A stretch of DNA of 64,000 nucleotides from Lepraria neglecta. Taxonomy: Eukaryota; Ascomycota; Lecanoromycetes; Lecanorales; Stereocaulaceae. The position numbers and the translations under genes were made by a program. The stretch is taken from the NCBI GenBank assembly GCA_033220425.1, contig CM065646.1, positions 1,805,501 through 1,869,500 on the forward strand, written 5' to 3'. Below are positions 22,550 to 32,812 of the stretch, in pieces. The first letter of the stretch is position 1. Each line of letters begins with the position of its first letter. The notes below the pieces were generated by a model. It had not been told where the DNA came from and searched no databases. It was given only the letters and a program-made list of their open reading frames with translations.

Positions 22550-23417
22550 CTCCTGTTTTGGAAGAAGCCTGCGAGAAAGCAGTTGCTCACACGGCAGAGG
22601 TTTTCGATGCGGCACCAAGGGGGCACACCAGAGCTGGACATGACGCCGTTCCAGAGACAGTCCCCACTACTCGACCGCCAATGTTCGCTTCATCATCACC
22701 ATCATCATCTAGACCCTGCGACTTCAGGGACTTGGACGCCAAGGAGGCACCGAACGAGGCCCAAATCCGTACGCCAGAGCTGGGGTTCCCCATTGACGCT
22801 GATATCTTCGAGCCACTCGTCTCTTTAATCTCTAGCACCGGGACCGCAATCCTTGACCGTGCTCGGGCAGCGTATGCTCGGTGTGTTGCCGAGGATGCAG
22901 AATAGCCAGCGAAGTGGGTGGAATAGAAGATTTCGGTTGTTGGAGATGGTGTGGAGGTAAGGTACATAAGCTTGGTGTCGTCGATTTCGTTGATTGAGGC
23001 TGCAAAATTTGGCATGAAGCTGTAGTTTTGTTTCTACGTAATGTGCTGGTTTATGGACTGGAGTCAAAATCTCAATCGTTGGCGCATGATGGATAGGATC
23101 TATGAAAAATTGCCAAGCCTTCATCGCATGCAGTTTTTGCTGGCATATCAATAGACACCTTGAGTAAATACACGACCAGTCTCCAATCTTATAGCTCGAT
23201 AATGAGACGCCTCATCTGTTCCACCGCCTCGCAGATTTTGTGCGGTTTACTTTCTCATCAATTTTACGCAGTCAAGCAACGTACAGGGTCTTCTGGCGGA
23301 CCAAGGGTGTCCACCTCGCTACTATCCCAATTTCTTACAGCCGAGTCTCAGTCCCTTTATACAGGTGGTCTCTTTGGATAGCTCCTCTACATACAAACCT
23401 CCACTCGAGCCCTGTTC
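22550..23417. other. Intergenic or alternative 3' exon region
   Basis: A plus-strand frame up to 22905 may be the true last exon of the preceding gene. Beyond that nothing is supported until the TRM5 stop codon at 23418. Confidence 0.4.
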
Positions 23418-25046
23418 TCAATCTTTTAACATCTCCCTAAACGCCACCTCCTTCGGCAATCTAAAGCTCGCACAGAACATCCTCTTCAGCGGCGCCACAT
23501 CCCTCACATCCCAAATCTCCACTTCTCCCTCCTTCTCCGGATCACCCGGTTTCATCTCATACCCTATCTGCTCGCTGATCTCCTTGCAAATCTTGATCTC
23601 CTCTTCTTTGTTGTCGTCGCTTTTAGTACTGAAGCAATAGACGTGGATCATTGGTAGCTTGGTCGATGTATGAGGCGTGAAAAGGTCAGAATGACCCGCG
23701 TAGAGACCAATGAAAGCGGGGAGGAATGTGATGGCTGAGGCGGGAAGATTGAGGACATAGTGGTTGAATGTTTTTGGTGCAGTCACGATGGTTCGGGGAA
23801 CTTTCCTTAACGAAGGATTCTGTCGCTGGGCACGAGATTCCTTGGGCGTGATATCGACTTGCGTGTCCGTCTCTAGCAGTTTCGTAGCTGAGTCTCTGAT
23901 GAAAGTGCGGCCGTCTTCGTTGAATGGCTTGACGAAGCGGGAGACCTTTAGAGCCATGAGTATTCTATATATTATTTCCAAGGCTTCTGGAAGAGGAGCA
24001 CACACCTTATTCCTCTCAACAGCCTCCCCAAGACTACCAAAACTATCAGGATTCAAATCATTAGCCCAAACAAAAACCCCCTTCTTCCCCGCCGGCACAG
24101 CAAATGGCCCCACCCCAGCCATAACATCACAAACAGCCTCCCCACTCCTAAACTTCTCCACAAGTCTTCGATGCTCAGTCTCAAGTCTACTATTCCAGTA
24201 CACTTTCGAGTAATCGAATCGAAAAGTGCAGTTCCCTTCATGGACTTCTACGTTTAGATCATGTTCGCCGGCCAGGAGCTCGTAGGAGAATGTGCGGTAG
24301 GCGTTTTGGTCGCCGACTTCGTCGGTTTTGTTGATGACGGCGCGGATGGTGGGGTTTTTGTCGAGGAGGACTTGGGCGATTAGGGTTTTGTAGGGGAGGT
24401 ATTCTTCTCGTAGATTCAAATGGGCTGAAACGTTCAGTATACCTTATACCTATTGAGTGTTCTTGGGAAGGCAAACGTACCGACATGGCCAACTATACTG
24501 AAGCCTGTGGGATATTCATCTTGCTCTTCTTCAGGAAGTATAGCGCCCATTATGTCATCTTACATATGTCAGAACCATCATACAGACCACAGGTCCTCTG
24601 TCCACTTACTTACGGTAGTTCCAGTAATCGTAGTCGATCTCTAGATTGTATGGTGTGAGATCAATCTGCGAAGATTTGACTAGCTCCGAGATTTTGCGAC
24701 TCCACGTTGAGGCATCTGACGGAATAGTGAGCCTCAAAGTGAAACGTTACGCTACCATGAGAATAGCCATACCAATGCTTTTGATCCTGGGGTGCAAAAG
24801 GACAGCTTTGCTCTCTTCCCCTGTAGGACTTCGAATTGACTGGACAGATTGCATGCGACCAATCCTCAACACATCATGACCCAACTCAGCTCGAATCTTA
24901 GAGATTTGCTTCCTGTCAAAAACTCTCGCTGCAGACAGAGTGACATTTTTCTTGAAAAAGGAACGATCAAGGACTCGCATGGCCCGATTGACAGGAGGGC
25001 GAATCATGTCCGCAGGGATATTTGGCGCCGTGCCCATACTCATCAT
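23418..25046 (-). CDS. TRM5: tRNA (guanine(37)-N1)-methyltransferase TRM5
   Basis: Five exons on the minus strand: 24773-25046, 24614-24715, 24481-24558, 24006-24424 and 23418-23945, giving 466 aa. Introns are 57, 55, 56 and 60 bp, all GT-AG. Recognisable parts are IDYDYWNYHDIMGAILP, GHVAHLNLREEYLPYK, the SAM-binding CDVMAGVGPFAVPAGKKG followed by NDLNPDS, and RNKVSRFVKPFNEDGRTFI, all characteristic of TRM5/TYW2. TRM5 methylates N1 of G37 next to the anticodon, which prevents frameshifting; in eukaryotes tRNA-Phe is a major substrate and m1G37 is the first step to wybutosine. It acts in the cytosol/nucleus and mitochondria. The last intron is 60 bp without stops, so its retention would leave the frame open. 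Confidence 0.93.
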
Positions 25047-25364
25047 CTACAGACCTTGGACTTGCACCAAGTTCTCATATTTATAGCGCCTGTAATCTGT
25101 TTATCCAAGAAATATGGAGATGTGAAAGTTGAGTCATGCATGTTGAACCGTGAAAATCTGATGCCAAGCATTTCACTTCAGGTTTAGTGCTACCAAGCCT
25201 GGCACTTCAACTTATGGTCTACACTAAATTGGACTGGGAGCTAATTGAGTTGTTCATCAAGAAGGCTTGTATTCAGCATCCTATCATTACCCAAAGACCA
25301 TTTACAATGCGCGCCAAATTCCATTATACATCTAAAGCACCCTACATCAGAACAGAGTCCCCTT

Positions 25365-26564
25365 TCATCTCTTCCGCAGGACTCTTCGTCCAGTTGGCGG
25401 CGCCTCCACAACAGCAGCGGCCTTCTTCCCTGTTGCACGTACTCCCACATCATTCTTCTTTGCAGCTGCAGGCGCCTTTCTTGCATTCTTCACAATAGTT
25501 GTGCCAGTGGATGATGCGCTGGATATGTTACTTGTATTACTCACTTTTCGCATATCCTCCGTCTCTTGGAGGGCCCCAGCACCGCGCTTGCCTCGTGCTC
25601 CTGCGCCTTTTGCCGTCGTTGTTGCATTGGTGGCCTTTGAACCGGTTGCCGCTTTCGGACGCCCTGACTTAGGTTTCTCACTGACCATACTAGCAAGAGC
25701 CGCAGTCGCAAAAGCTGCCGCGGCTTTGGCAGGTGAAGCTGGCTTGACAGGTGAGTGAGGCTTCAACGGCGAGACGGGCCGGGATATATAGGATTTCTGT
25801 GGTGAAGCGAGGACAGGGCGAATCGGTGACTGAGGAAGAGTGCGAGAGTTGGCTGATTTGGGAGAGAGCACAGTGGATGGGTTGGTGACTTGGCGAGAGT
25901 TTGCTGTAGTGGCTTTGGTACGCTTTTTGGGGTTGGGTATTTGACGCGTAGGCTCGAGACTGTTTTCTTTGTCGCCATGATCCATTTCGTCACTACAACA
26001 AGTAAGTGACCGAGGCTTGGGGCATTGCTTGTAAGAGCGTACCTCTTCCTCTTTGTGCCTTGCGACTTAGGAGCCACTGCTGGCTCCGCGTCTTCTGATA
26101 TCACAATGCGGTTGTGAGGCCCCACTGGCTCCCTGACCGTCTCCACGGCCTTCATAGGTTCGACGGCACTCTTCTGCTTTCCCTCAGACATCTCCACATA
26201 TTTCTCAAGTAGCTCTCCCATATTCGCCTTCCGTAGAGACGTTGGTATTCGATTGATCCGCAGCTCTATCCGGGTCCTCAGACTTTGGGCTTGTAGAGTG
26301 TACTGCGCTCGAAGTTTCCGTGCACGTTCAGTGACTGGAAGACTGTCAGTCTATGGCGTTATCTATTAAAGAGCAGCGTGACTTACTTTCTAGTTGCAGA
26401 TTGTCGATCAGAGCTTGCTTCTGCCCCTCTGAGATCCCCGTTGCCTTCTTCTGCGGACTTTGTTCCGGCGTTCGTGCGGGCGATTTCACGGCGACGGTCT
26501 GCGAGCGCGCTGGGACATTGTTGTCCGTGGAGTTCCTGGTCTTCTTTACGCGATTCGGCGCCAT
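25365..26564 (-). CDS. Borealin/Nbl1-type chromosomal passenger complex subunit
   Basis: Three exons, 26387-26564, 26043-26334 and 25365-25992, with introns of 52 and 50 bp; 365 aa. The conserved N-terminal helix region crosses the first junction (QKQALIDNLQLE then ITERARKLRAQYTLQAQSL and RTRIELRINRIPTSLRKANM). It matches the Borealin/Nbl1 N-terminal domain, which forms a three-helix bundle with Survivin (Bir1) and INCENP (Sli15/Pic1) in the Aurora B complex at centromeres. The rest is long, basic and disordered, with many SP/TP sites (PLKPHSPVKPASPAK), plausible for Cdk1 control, and ends RRVLRKR. Yeast Nbl1 is much shorter, while filamentous fungi have such extended forms. It diverges from RPN10. 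Confidence 0.85.
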
Positions 26565-26849
26565 GATGAGTTACAAGCCACCTAGAAAGGTAGCTTTAGT
26601 AAAGGAGTAAGGTAGCAACTGATAGCAGGAAGTGAAATGATGTTGCAAGAGTTGCGGGAGCATTGAATTCTGTAAACAGAGATCGGCGCCAGGATCCGGC
26701 GAGGCTAGGACTGCCGCGGTCTTGGCGCGCCATCATCAAACCTCTGGAGATCACAGCTTCAACATCGACGTTCCACTTCCTGAAAAGCATTATCTCCTCT
26801 TCTCGCTTTCATCACCGGAGCTATTAGTTGAGTATCTTGTTACGTCAAG
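26565..26849. promoter_or_regulatory. Bidirectional promoter region, Borealin-type gene and RPN10
   Basis: A 285-bp spacer separates two divergent start codons, so both promoters must lie in it. No specific factor site is assigned. Confidence 0.6.
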
Positions 26850-27989
26850 ATGGTGCTTGAGGCGACTATGATAGTGTGAGCACTGAGCAGATCTGCTCGT
26901 CTTGCCTCCGAAGCCTTAGCTAACACGAATGATTACTAGGGTGGACAACAGTGAGAGCAGCAGAAATGGCGACTACGTGTATGCTGCCACCCCTAAGCTA
27001 AGATACCCTGGGTGCTGACACGAGTTGGACACAGACCATCAAGATGGGAAGCTCAAGCAGACGCCGTCAACCTCATCTTCTCAGCCAAAACACAATCAAA
27101 CCCCGAATCATCAGTCGGTCTCATGAATATGGCTGGCAAGGGTCCCGAGATGCTAGTCACCTTAACTACAGATTTCGGCAAGCTATTGGATGGGATGCAC
27201 CGGACGAAGATAAGAGGTCACACACATCTAGCTACAGCCATCCAGATCGCAGGTGTAAGCTACTATTGCCTTTAAAATTCCTACTAGCTTTCTGACTTCA
27301 GTAATCTATAGCTCGCCCTCAAACACCGCCAAAACAAGTCACAACGGCAACGCATCATCGTCTTCACCTGCTCTACCATAGATGAGGACGAAAAGAGCCT
27401 CGTCAAGCTCGCAAAAAAGATGAAGAAGAACAACATTTCGATAGACTTCATCGCTTTTGGTGATTTGGATCCCGAAAACACCAAGAAGCTGGAGGCTTTC
27501 AATGAGAATATCAAGGGCGGTGACGGATCACACCTCGAGATAATACAACCAGGTCCAAGTCTCCTCAGTGACCACATCATTTCAACGCCGATACTAGCTG
27601 GTGAAGGTGTCGCGCCAAGAGGCGGAGACACCGGTGCTGCAGAAGGAGGAGACTCTGGTGCCGGAGGCTTCGATTTCGGTGTCGATCCCAGCGCAGATCC
27701 AGAACTCGCACTTGCACTGCGGATGAGTATGGAGGAAGAGAAGGCGAGGCAAGAGAAAGATGGAAAAGCGGCAGAAGGTGCAAAAGAGCCAGGGTTGGAA
27801 GGAATACCAGAGGAAGGTGGAGAAATCCAACCATTACTCGGTGCAGATGGGGAGGCAAGCGGGAGCGCTGATGCCGTTGTGTCGAAGCCTGAGGAGGAAG
27901 AGAAGAAGGATAAACCACATGATATGGATCTGGACAAGATCGAGAAGAAGGATGATGACAGAGATCCGGACACTATGGATACTGCGTGA
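26850..27989 (+). CDS. RPN10: 26S proteasome ubiquitin receptor RPN10
   Basis: Four exons: 26850-26875, 26940-26978, 27035-27254 and 27312-27989; 320 aa, with short GT-AG introns clustered at the 5' end. The N-terminal vWA domain is clear: [32 protein letters not shown], then [20 protein letters not shown] and [10 protein letters not shown] ubiquitin-interacting motif follows ([16 protein letters not shown]). The C-terminus is acidic with Lys/Asp runs. RPN10 docks polyubiquitylated substrates on the regulatory particle and stabilises the base-lid joint. Length and architecture are normal for filamentous ascomycetes. It is convergent with RPB4 downstream. Confidence 0.95.
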
Positions 27990-28387
27990 GCTACACCTGG
28001 CACAGCTGGGCGTTGGGACACATGGGCATAGATAGCGACACTTAGCATTAGATACAACAGCTCTTCGCCAAATCCTTGCAGATTGTACTCTCAACCTTGG
28101 TCTACACTCCAATTCGGGAGAAATTAAACGCTTTTCGTAGACAGATTGCGTCCTGGTATATCCCATTCACGACCAGAACGCCCACGCTATGCTTTTGCCT
28201 CTCGTACAGAATCACCATACTTTAATGTCTCAACACTAGCTCTCTAGATCATAATTCTTTGGACCATCCACGCTAGCTAAAGTGATTCTCGTTCTTCATG
28301 TTGTGCCCTTTCACATCCCTCTTTCACATCTCATCTTCTCATGGAGCGTCATTAATCCAATCTGTCCATCCCTGCTTCTCCATACTC

Positions 28388-29002
28388 TCACTCAGTAAAA
28401 TTCCTCAACTTCGTAATCTCATCCAACAAATCCTGCAGATCCAAATCGCTAATCTTATTCGTCAAACTGGGTATCAAAGTCTTCGCTTCCTCGGCGCTTT
28501 CACAACACAGACTCCCTGCACCAAGGATTAGTCCCTTCCTCTGGAAACATCATCTGCGCAGCATAGCTAGAGCGAGATGAGTGGAGAGCTAACCGAGCTG
28601 CGATCTCTCAAAAAGCTCCATCTCAGTGTGACTCGTAAGCATGCGCTCCACCGCCTCAATATTCTCCTTCACCTTAAACCGCGCGAAGACATCGAGGTAG
28701 TCTTGAGTCTTTATTAATGTCCTGTCCAAACATCAGCCCCTGTCTCTTGCAGCCCGTGTCTGCCCCTTGGTCCCATCCACCGAGGCCAGGGCATTCCCCA
28801 GAAGCCATCGCACATACTCAGTCTCCTCGACCTTCCTCTGCTGCTTCCTATGATCCATAACCGCATTTATGAGCAGCCGCGCCTCGGACAGCGTCAACGT
28901 AGGTACATTCTGGAACTCTCCGAGCTTCAGCTCGGCTGCTGCTTCTTCGTCGCCTGTGATCTTCTCGCGGGTTCGTGAGGTTGGTGCTGTTGCTTGGGCC
29001 AT
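28388..29002 (-). CDS. RPB4: RNA polymerase II subunit RPB4
   Basis: Three exons, 28818-29002, 28594-28721 and 28388-28515, with introns of 96 and 78 bp; 146 aa, the usual length. Conserved pieces are FQNVPTLTLSEARLLINAVM, TQDYLDVFARFKVKENIEAV, FERSQLGSLCCESAEEAKTL and a C-terminal DLDLQDLLDEITKLRNF. RPB4 pairs with RPB7 as the stalk of Pol II, acting in initiation, and in yeast also in mRNA export and decay. The reading frame is intact across both junctions. Confidence 0.93.
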
Positions 29003-29214
29003 TGTGGAGGTAAGAATGTGTAGTTCGGCGCTAGAAGACTCGTTGGAGCTGTACTATGGGAAAGGAGGACTAGAAATGAGAGACAGATGGTAGAGACCGG
29101 ATGTGTTCAAAGAGATGCGCACAGTGTGGATGTGACATTAATGCAAGGTACACTAGTGGTGTGAAAGTAGACAGCTTGCAGCGCGGAGGAAAAGCCTGCA
29201 ATTGATGCCAAGGT

Positions 29215-29270
29215 GACAGAAATCTGTCCCGGCCTCAACCCCCTCTGAGCATAGGGTGAGCGCCGCTTTA
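29215..29270 (-). repeat. Dispersed repeat, copy 2
   Basis: Reverse orientation of the block at 1504-1559: GACAGAAATCTGTCC, GGCCTCAACCCCCTCTGAGC and ATAGGGTGAGCGCCGCTTTAC. It lies 30 bp from the stop of the dead gene at 29301-29723 and may mark the end of the same element. Confidence 0.6.
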
Positions 29271-29300
29271 CTCTCGCGCGAGCGTGACTGCGAAAGCTTA

Positions 29301-29723
29301 CTAAGAGAGCAGAATTATAGTATCATCAGCCTTTCCAAGGACCTTTTTATAGTTAGAATAATATTAATCAAAGAGCTTCTCATTTCTAGACACTAACTGG
29401 ATATCTCCCCTCTCAAGTTTAAAAAGGGCTATTCCAACGCGGTTTTTCATCTTTGGGTACTTAATCTCGAAGCGTATAATAAGGGACACGAGGCTTTCAG
29501 GGCCGATGATACTTTCCCGAACGAACTTCGATATATCCTCGGTCTAGTCTTCTGGCTGTTTGTAGGATAAAGGCCTTTTACCGAAAATGCCGAAAGACTT
29601 CTAGACTTTTTCCTCCTAGTATTTTAATACTCTTGCCTCGTTACTGCTGATTAGATCCTGGTTAGTCTTCTACCACTCGCGCTATTGGCTGTAGATCTAA
29701 TCTTCAATATCAGATATATCCAT
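29301..29723 (-). pseudogene. RIP-degraded unknown gene (141 codons)
   Basis: One frame runs from ATG 29723 to TAG 29301 with exactly seven internal stops, all TAG or TAA, at positions where Gln or Trp are expected. Otherwise it reads like a protein: MDISDIED, KTNQDLISSNEARVLKY, KSFGIFGKRPLSYKQPED, FVRESIIGPESLVSLIIRF, YPKMKNRVGIALFKLERGDI, KKVLGKADDTIILLS. No frameshift is needed. I do not recognise the family. The stop pattern fits RIP, which acts on duplicated DNA, so it was probably part of a multicopy element. A dispersed repeat copy flanks it. Confidence 0.6.
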
Positions 29724-31539
29724 CTCTATTATCTTTATTCGCCTTCCCTAAAACGCTGGGCTTTCTATCTCGACGAGGTATGTCCCATCCCTTGTCGGTA
29801 TGAATCCGATCTTGTTTGGTCGTATTGGATGAGCGACCAAGGGCGAACTGGATTTTAGATCAGTGATTAAATAAGAATAGACTGTGATAAACGTACTAAA
29901 TGTGAAATCATGTAAAGGGATCACCACCTCGGCGGCGTACCTGAGGAATGGGAAAGTCTGGATCAATGACCAGTCGGGTACGGAAGACTAGAGGCACGGG
30001 ATTTGTGATGATGTGCGGATCAAGAGATTTCAGCTGAGAAAAGTGGGCTCGTCCGAAACAGGGAGCTGATTCTGCGTTAGAAGGCAGGATTGTTGGTTCT
30101 TCTTAAGCCTTTACGATGCGGGATCTACACTAATGCCTTCTTCAGCTCGGCTTTCTGTCTAGGATAGTTGTATTACCATGCAAGGATAAATTTACTGGCA
30201 TCCATATCCACGCGCTGATGTGACCAGCACCTGCAATGATAAGCCCCAAGAGTCTGGCATTTTTGTGGGATGCGATGTGACTGCGACTCCACTTCCCCAA
30301 CGATACTACTATAATTGCCTGACTGCGAGCTCCATTCTAATCACAAGCTACAATCCCACCCAGCCGTTGGCGGCCTCCATGGCGTTGCGCTACGGCGACA
30401 GAGATTTCCAGATCTGCGTTCCAAATCCGCACCTCGCAATTTGCTTTGGCTGCTGTCGTGAGCAGGGAAGACGCGTCTCGAAATTAAGCTTCGAAATGCT
30501 AAGACTATCCAGGGCCGAGTCTATCTAAAGGGCAAGCCTATTCCACTGTCATTTCATGCTCCACAGGTACAATGGATTCCACCGACAGTGAGTCAGTCAT
30601 GATATCCCAGGCAGAAACATCTAACCGACCCGCAGGCTCCACCAGCGAAGCCCGGCAACACATACGGACCTTGAAGGTCCTCCATCCGGGGGTTGGATCA
30701 CTGGTGCTTGGGGCACTCCTTTCCTTCCGACGAAATACTCCTTGCCACGTCAATTTCCAGCAACAGATCAACTCATTACTGTGGTCATCCTCGATATAGA
30801 TATCTCCTATGACGATTTTTTCAGTTTTGCCTCTCGATTTGGGGACGTGTCTTTCGATAGCTGAATACGCATTCAAGTGAAGTAATTCAAGCTTATTGCT
30901 CGCGGGGAACTTTGTTGATGCAATCACCTACTCGATCTGTCAACTTTCCAAATTGATGTAGTATATTGGAATAACAAACCGCATTTTTGTTTTGTTTCCC
31001 TACAAGAAGAAGTTAGTCATACTATATTCGCATAACCAGATGATAGAGACAGACGTGGAGACAACGTTGGCAACGCAGCGTATGTGTGTCTCCTGATATC
31101 TGGTACACCAAGCTTTCACGATGTATCTTTTATGGCCACATGGATAGGTGACTTCTTTGTAGTCACACATGTTTCTGGACGCCCTGTTGGTTTGGGTTGG
31201 CGAAGTCGGGTTGGAGTTCGATTCGAGAGAGGCACCACCAGTCTGGGCGATACGAACATGCAGATATGGGGCATTGAATATTTATCAACTGTGTGATGGC
31301 GCTAAAGAAGTGACATCTTCTGAAACCGGATGGTTCTTGCGCCATCTCCTACACCTATTGTAACATTGATCGGCATGTATTCTCTATCTAGTTCATTGTG
31401 GCTTCGTCCCGCAGCTCTTGTTCAGAAAAATGTCAAAGCTTTAATGCATAACGGAGACTCGACGAGTCTTGCAGGACGAGGTTAGAATGATGAGGCAACA
31501 CTGGCAGTATAAACATCCCTTGGGCCAAAATCCACAGCA
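29724..31539. other. Intergenic region, no gene supported
   Basis: Nearly 2 kb without a clear gene. A minus-strand open frame at 30538-30927 (with pieces IVIGDIYIEDDHSNELICC) could be a gene remnant, but it has no ATG at its start and no recognised domain. Confidence 0.4.
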
Positions 31540-32198
31540 ACCAAACATGTCTTCCCTGCCTCCGGCGAAAACCAGAATATGTCTTGAGCTATGGTCATAG
31601 CGTGTGCGATACCTGTGTCAGGATCTTTGGCCGCCCAGTGTTGGGGTTGGAGTATACGTACGAGCTTGAGAGCTGCCCTTTATGCTCCTCTGGGTGGCTT
31701 ACGGTTGCTTTGAAGCCGCCCACGGCGGGCGTGCGGATATTGAGTATTGACGGAGGCGGAATCCGCGGCGTAGTCCCACTCGAATTCTTAGGGATCCTGC
31801 AAACTGCCGTGGGGCCCAACTTTCCAATTCGAGACCTGTTCGATCTTGCTTTCGGGAAAAGTTCCGGTGAGTTTTCTCTTGGTTCACGGAATGATAGGTT
31901 GCTAACGGCTTTGACAGGTGGACTTATTGTACTAGGTCTCTTTCACCGTCAATGGGGCGTTACTCGGTGCATTCAGACGTTTGACAGTCTGACCCGTGAA
32001 TTCTTTAGCACCCGCCTTCGGGTTGGAGGAGGTCCGTGGCAATTCTTTCGTCACCTGCTAAGATGTTGGATATCGGATGGTTATTATGATGCCGTGGCCC
32101 TAGAAGCCACGTTGAAGAGATACTTTCTTCTATCAGAACGGAAAGGTGTACTGCAAGGGAAGTATCCGATGCCGGCTTCAAGGTCAAGTTATCTATGA
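31540..32198 (+). pseudogene. RING-linked patatin-like phospholipase, truncated
   Basis: A fragment of a fungal patatin-domain protein. A zinc-binding Cys cluster (SYGHSVCDTCVRIFG ... CPLC) leads into the patatin oxyanion motif SIDGGGIRGVVPLEFLGIL. The nucleophile elbow GKSSGG forms after removal of a GTGAGT...GACAG intron of about 50 bp near 31875-31917, followed by LIVLGLFHRQW. The frame ends about 100 residues later, and the catalytic Asp region and all C-terminal parts of the family (often NACHT or repeat domains) are absent. Such proteins hydrolyse acyl lipids, and several are effectors of fungal NLR systems. Here it is only a remnant next to an NLR gene. Confidence 0.7.
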
Positions 32199-32812
32199 AG
32201 CGCTGAAACGGGTTCACCCCGACGATCTTATATTCATGATAGATCATGAGATCGTAGGCTATTACAACGGCGACGAGGATCTTTGCCAGATGTATCGTCG
32301 TTGTGGGGTTTGGGGGGGATCTATAATGGGTGGGGAGTTCCCAGAATGGCCCGGGGGGTCCTATGGAAAGAGGATGCTCAAATCGCCAAGATATAACCAC
32401 GCATCCCGCTTAGTTGGAGGCAAGGTTATTTTCGTTCAATCGGAAAGCAATAATGCTAGAGAACGAGACCTTTACATTGGAAAAGGGTCGTGATAGTACA
32501 AACGACGGGCCTGACAATACTTGGTAGAAAGCAGACTTCTTAGAACCCAGCTTCCTTCCCCTTAAGGACAGCTGATGAAATCAAACGAACAAAGGTACAG
32601 ATATAAAGGACAGGAGCAGTCGAATTCGAAACATGTGGTCCAAGCTATCTAGAATATGTGAAGTAGCGCGTATTCGAATGGAGAGCCCCGGGCCAACAAT
32701 TTGTACAGCATATGATCTGTATTTTTCGAATCGATTATTTCCAGATACGGATCGATGTTCCAATTATTAAGAGTCAAGATGCTGTTAAGAAAGGTATTAC
32801 TATTATTATCGT
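32199..32812. other. Spacer between patatin remnant and NLR 3' end
   Basis: No gene is supported. A second frame at 32146-32493 may be frameshifted downstream coding sequence of the patatin remnant, but no family motif could be read. Confidence 0.4.

Noticed and set aside
22587-23015. Minus-strand frame of 142 codons
   Set aside because: It overlaps the possible 3' exon of the plus-strand hypothetical gene, and its Ser/Ala-rich translation looks like an antisense shadow.
30538-30927. Minus-strand frame of 129 codons
   Set aside because: There is no ATG at its 5' end and no domain; it may be a remnant but cannot be supported.
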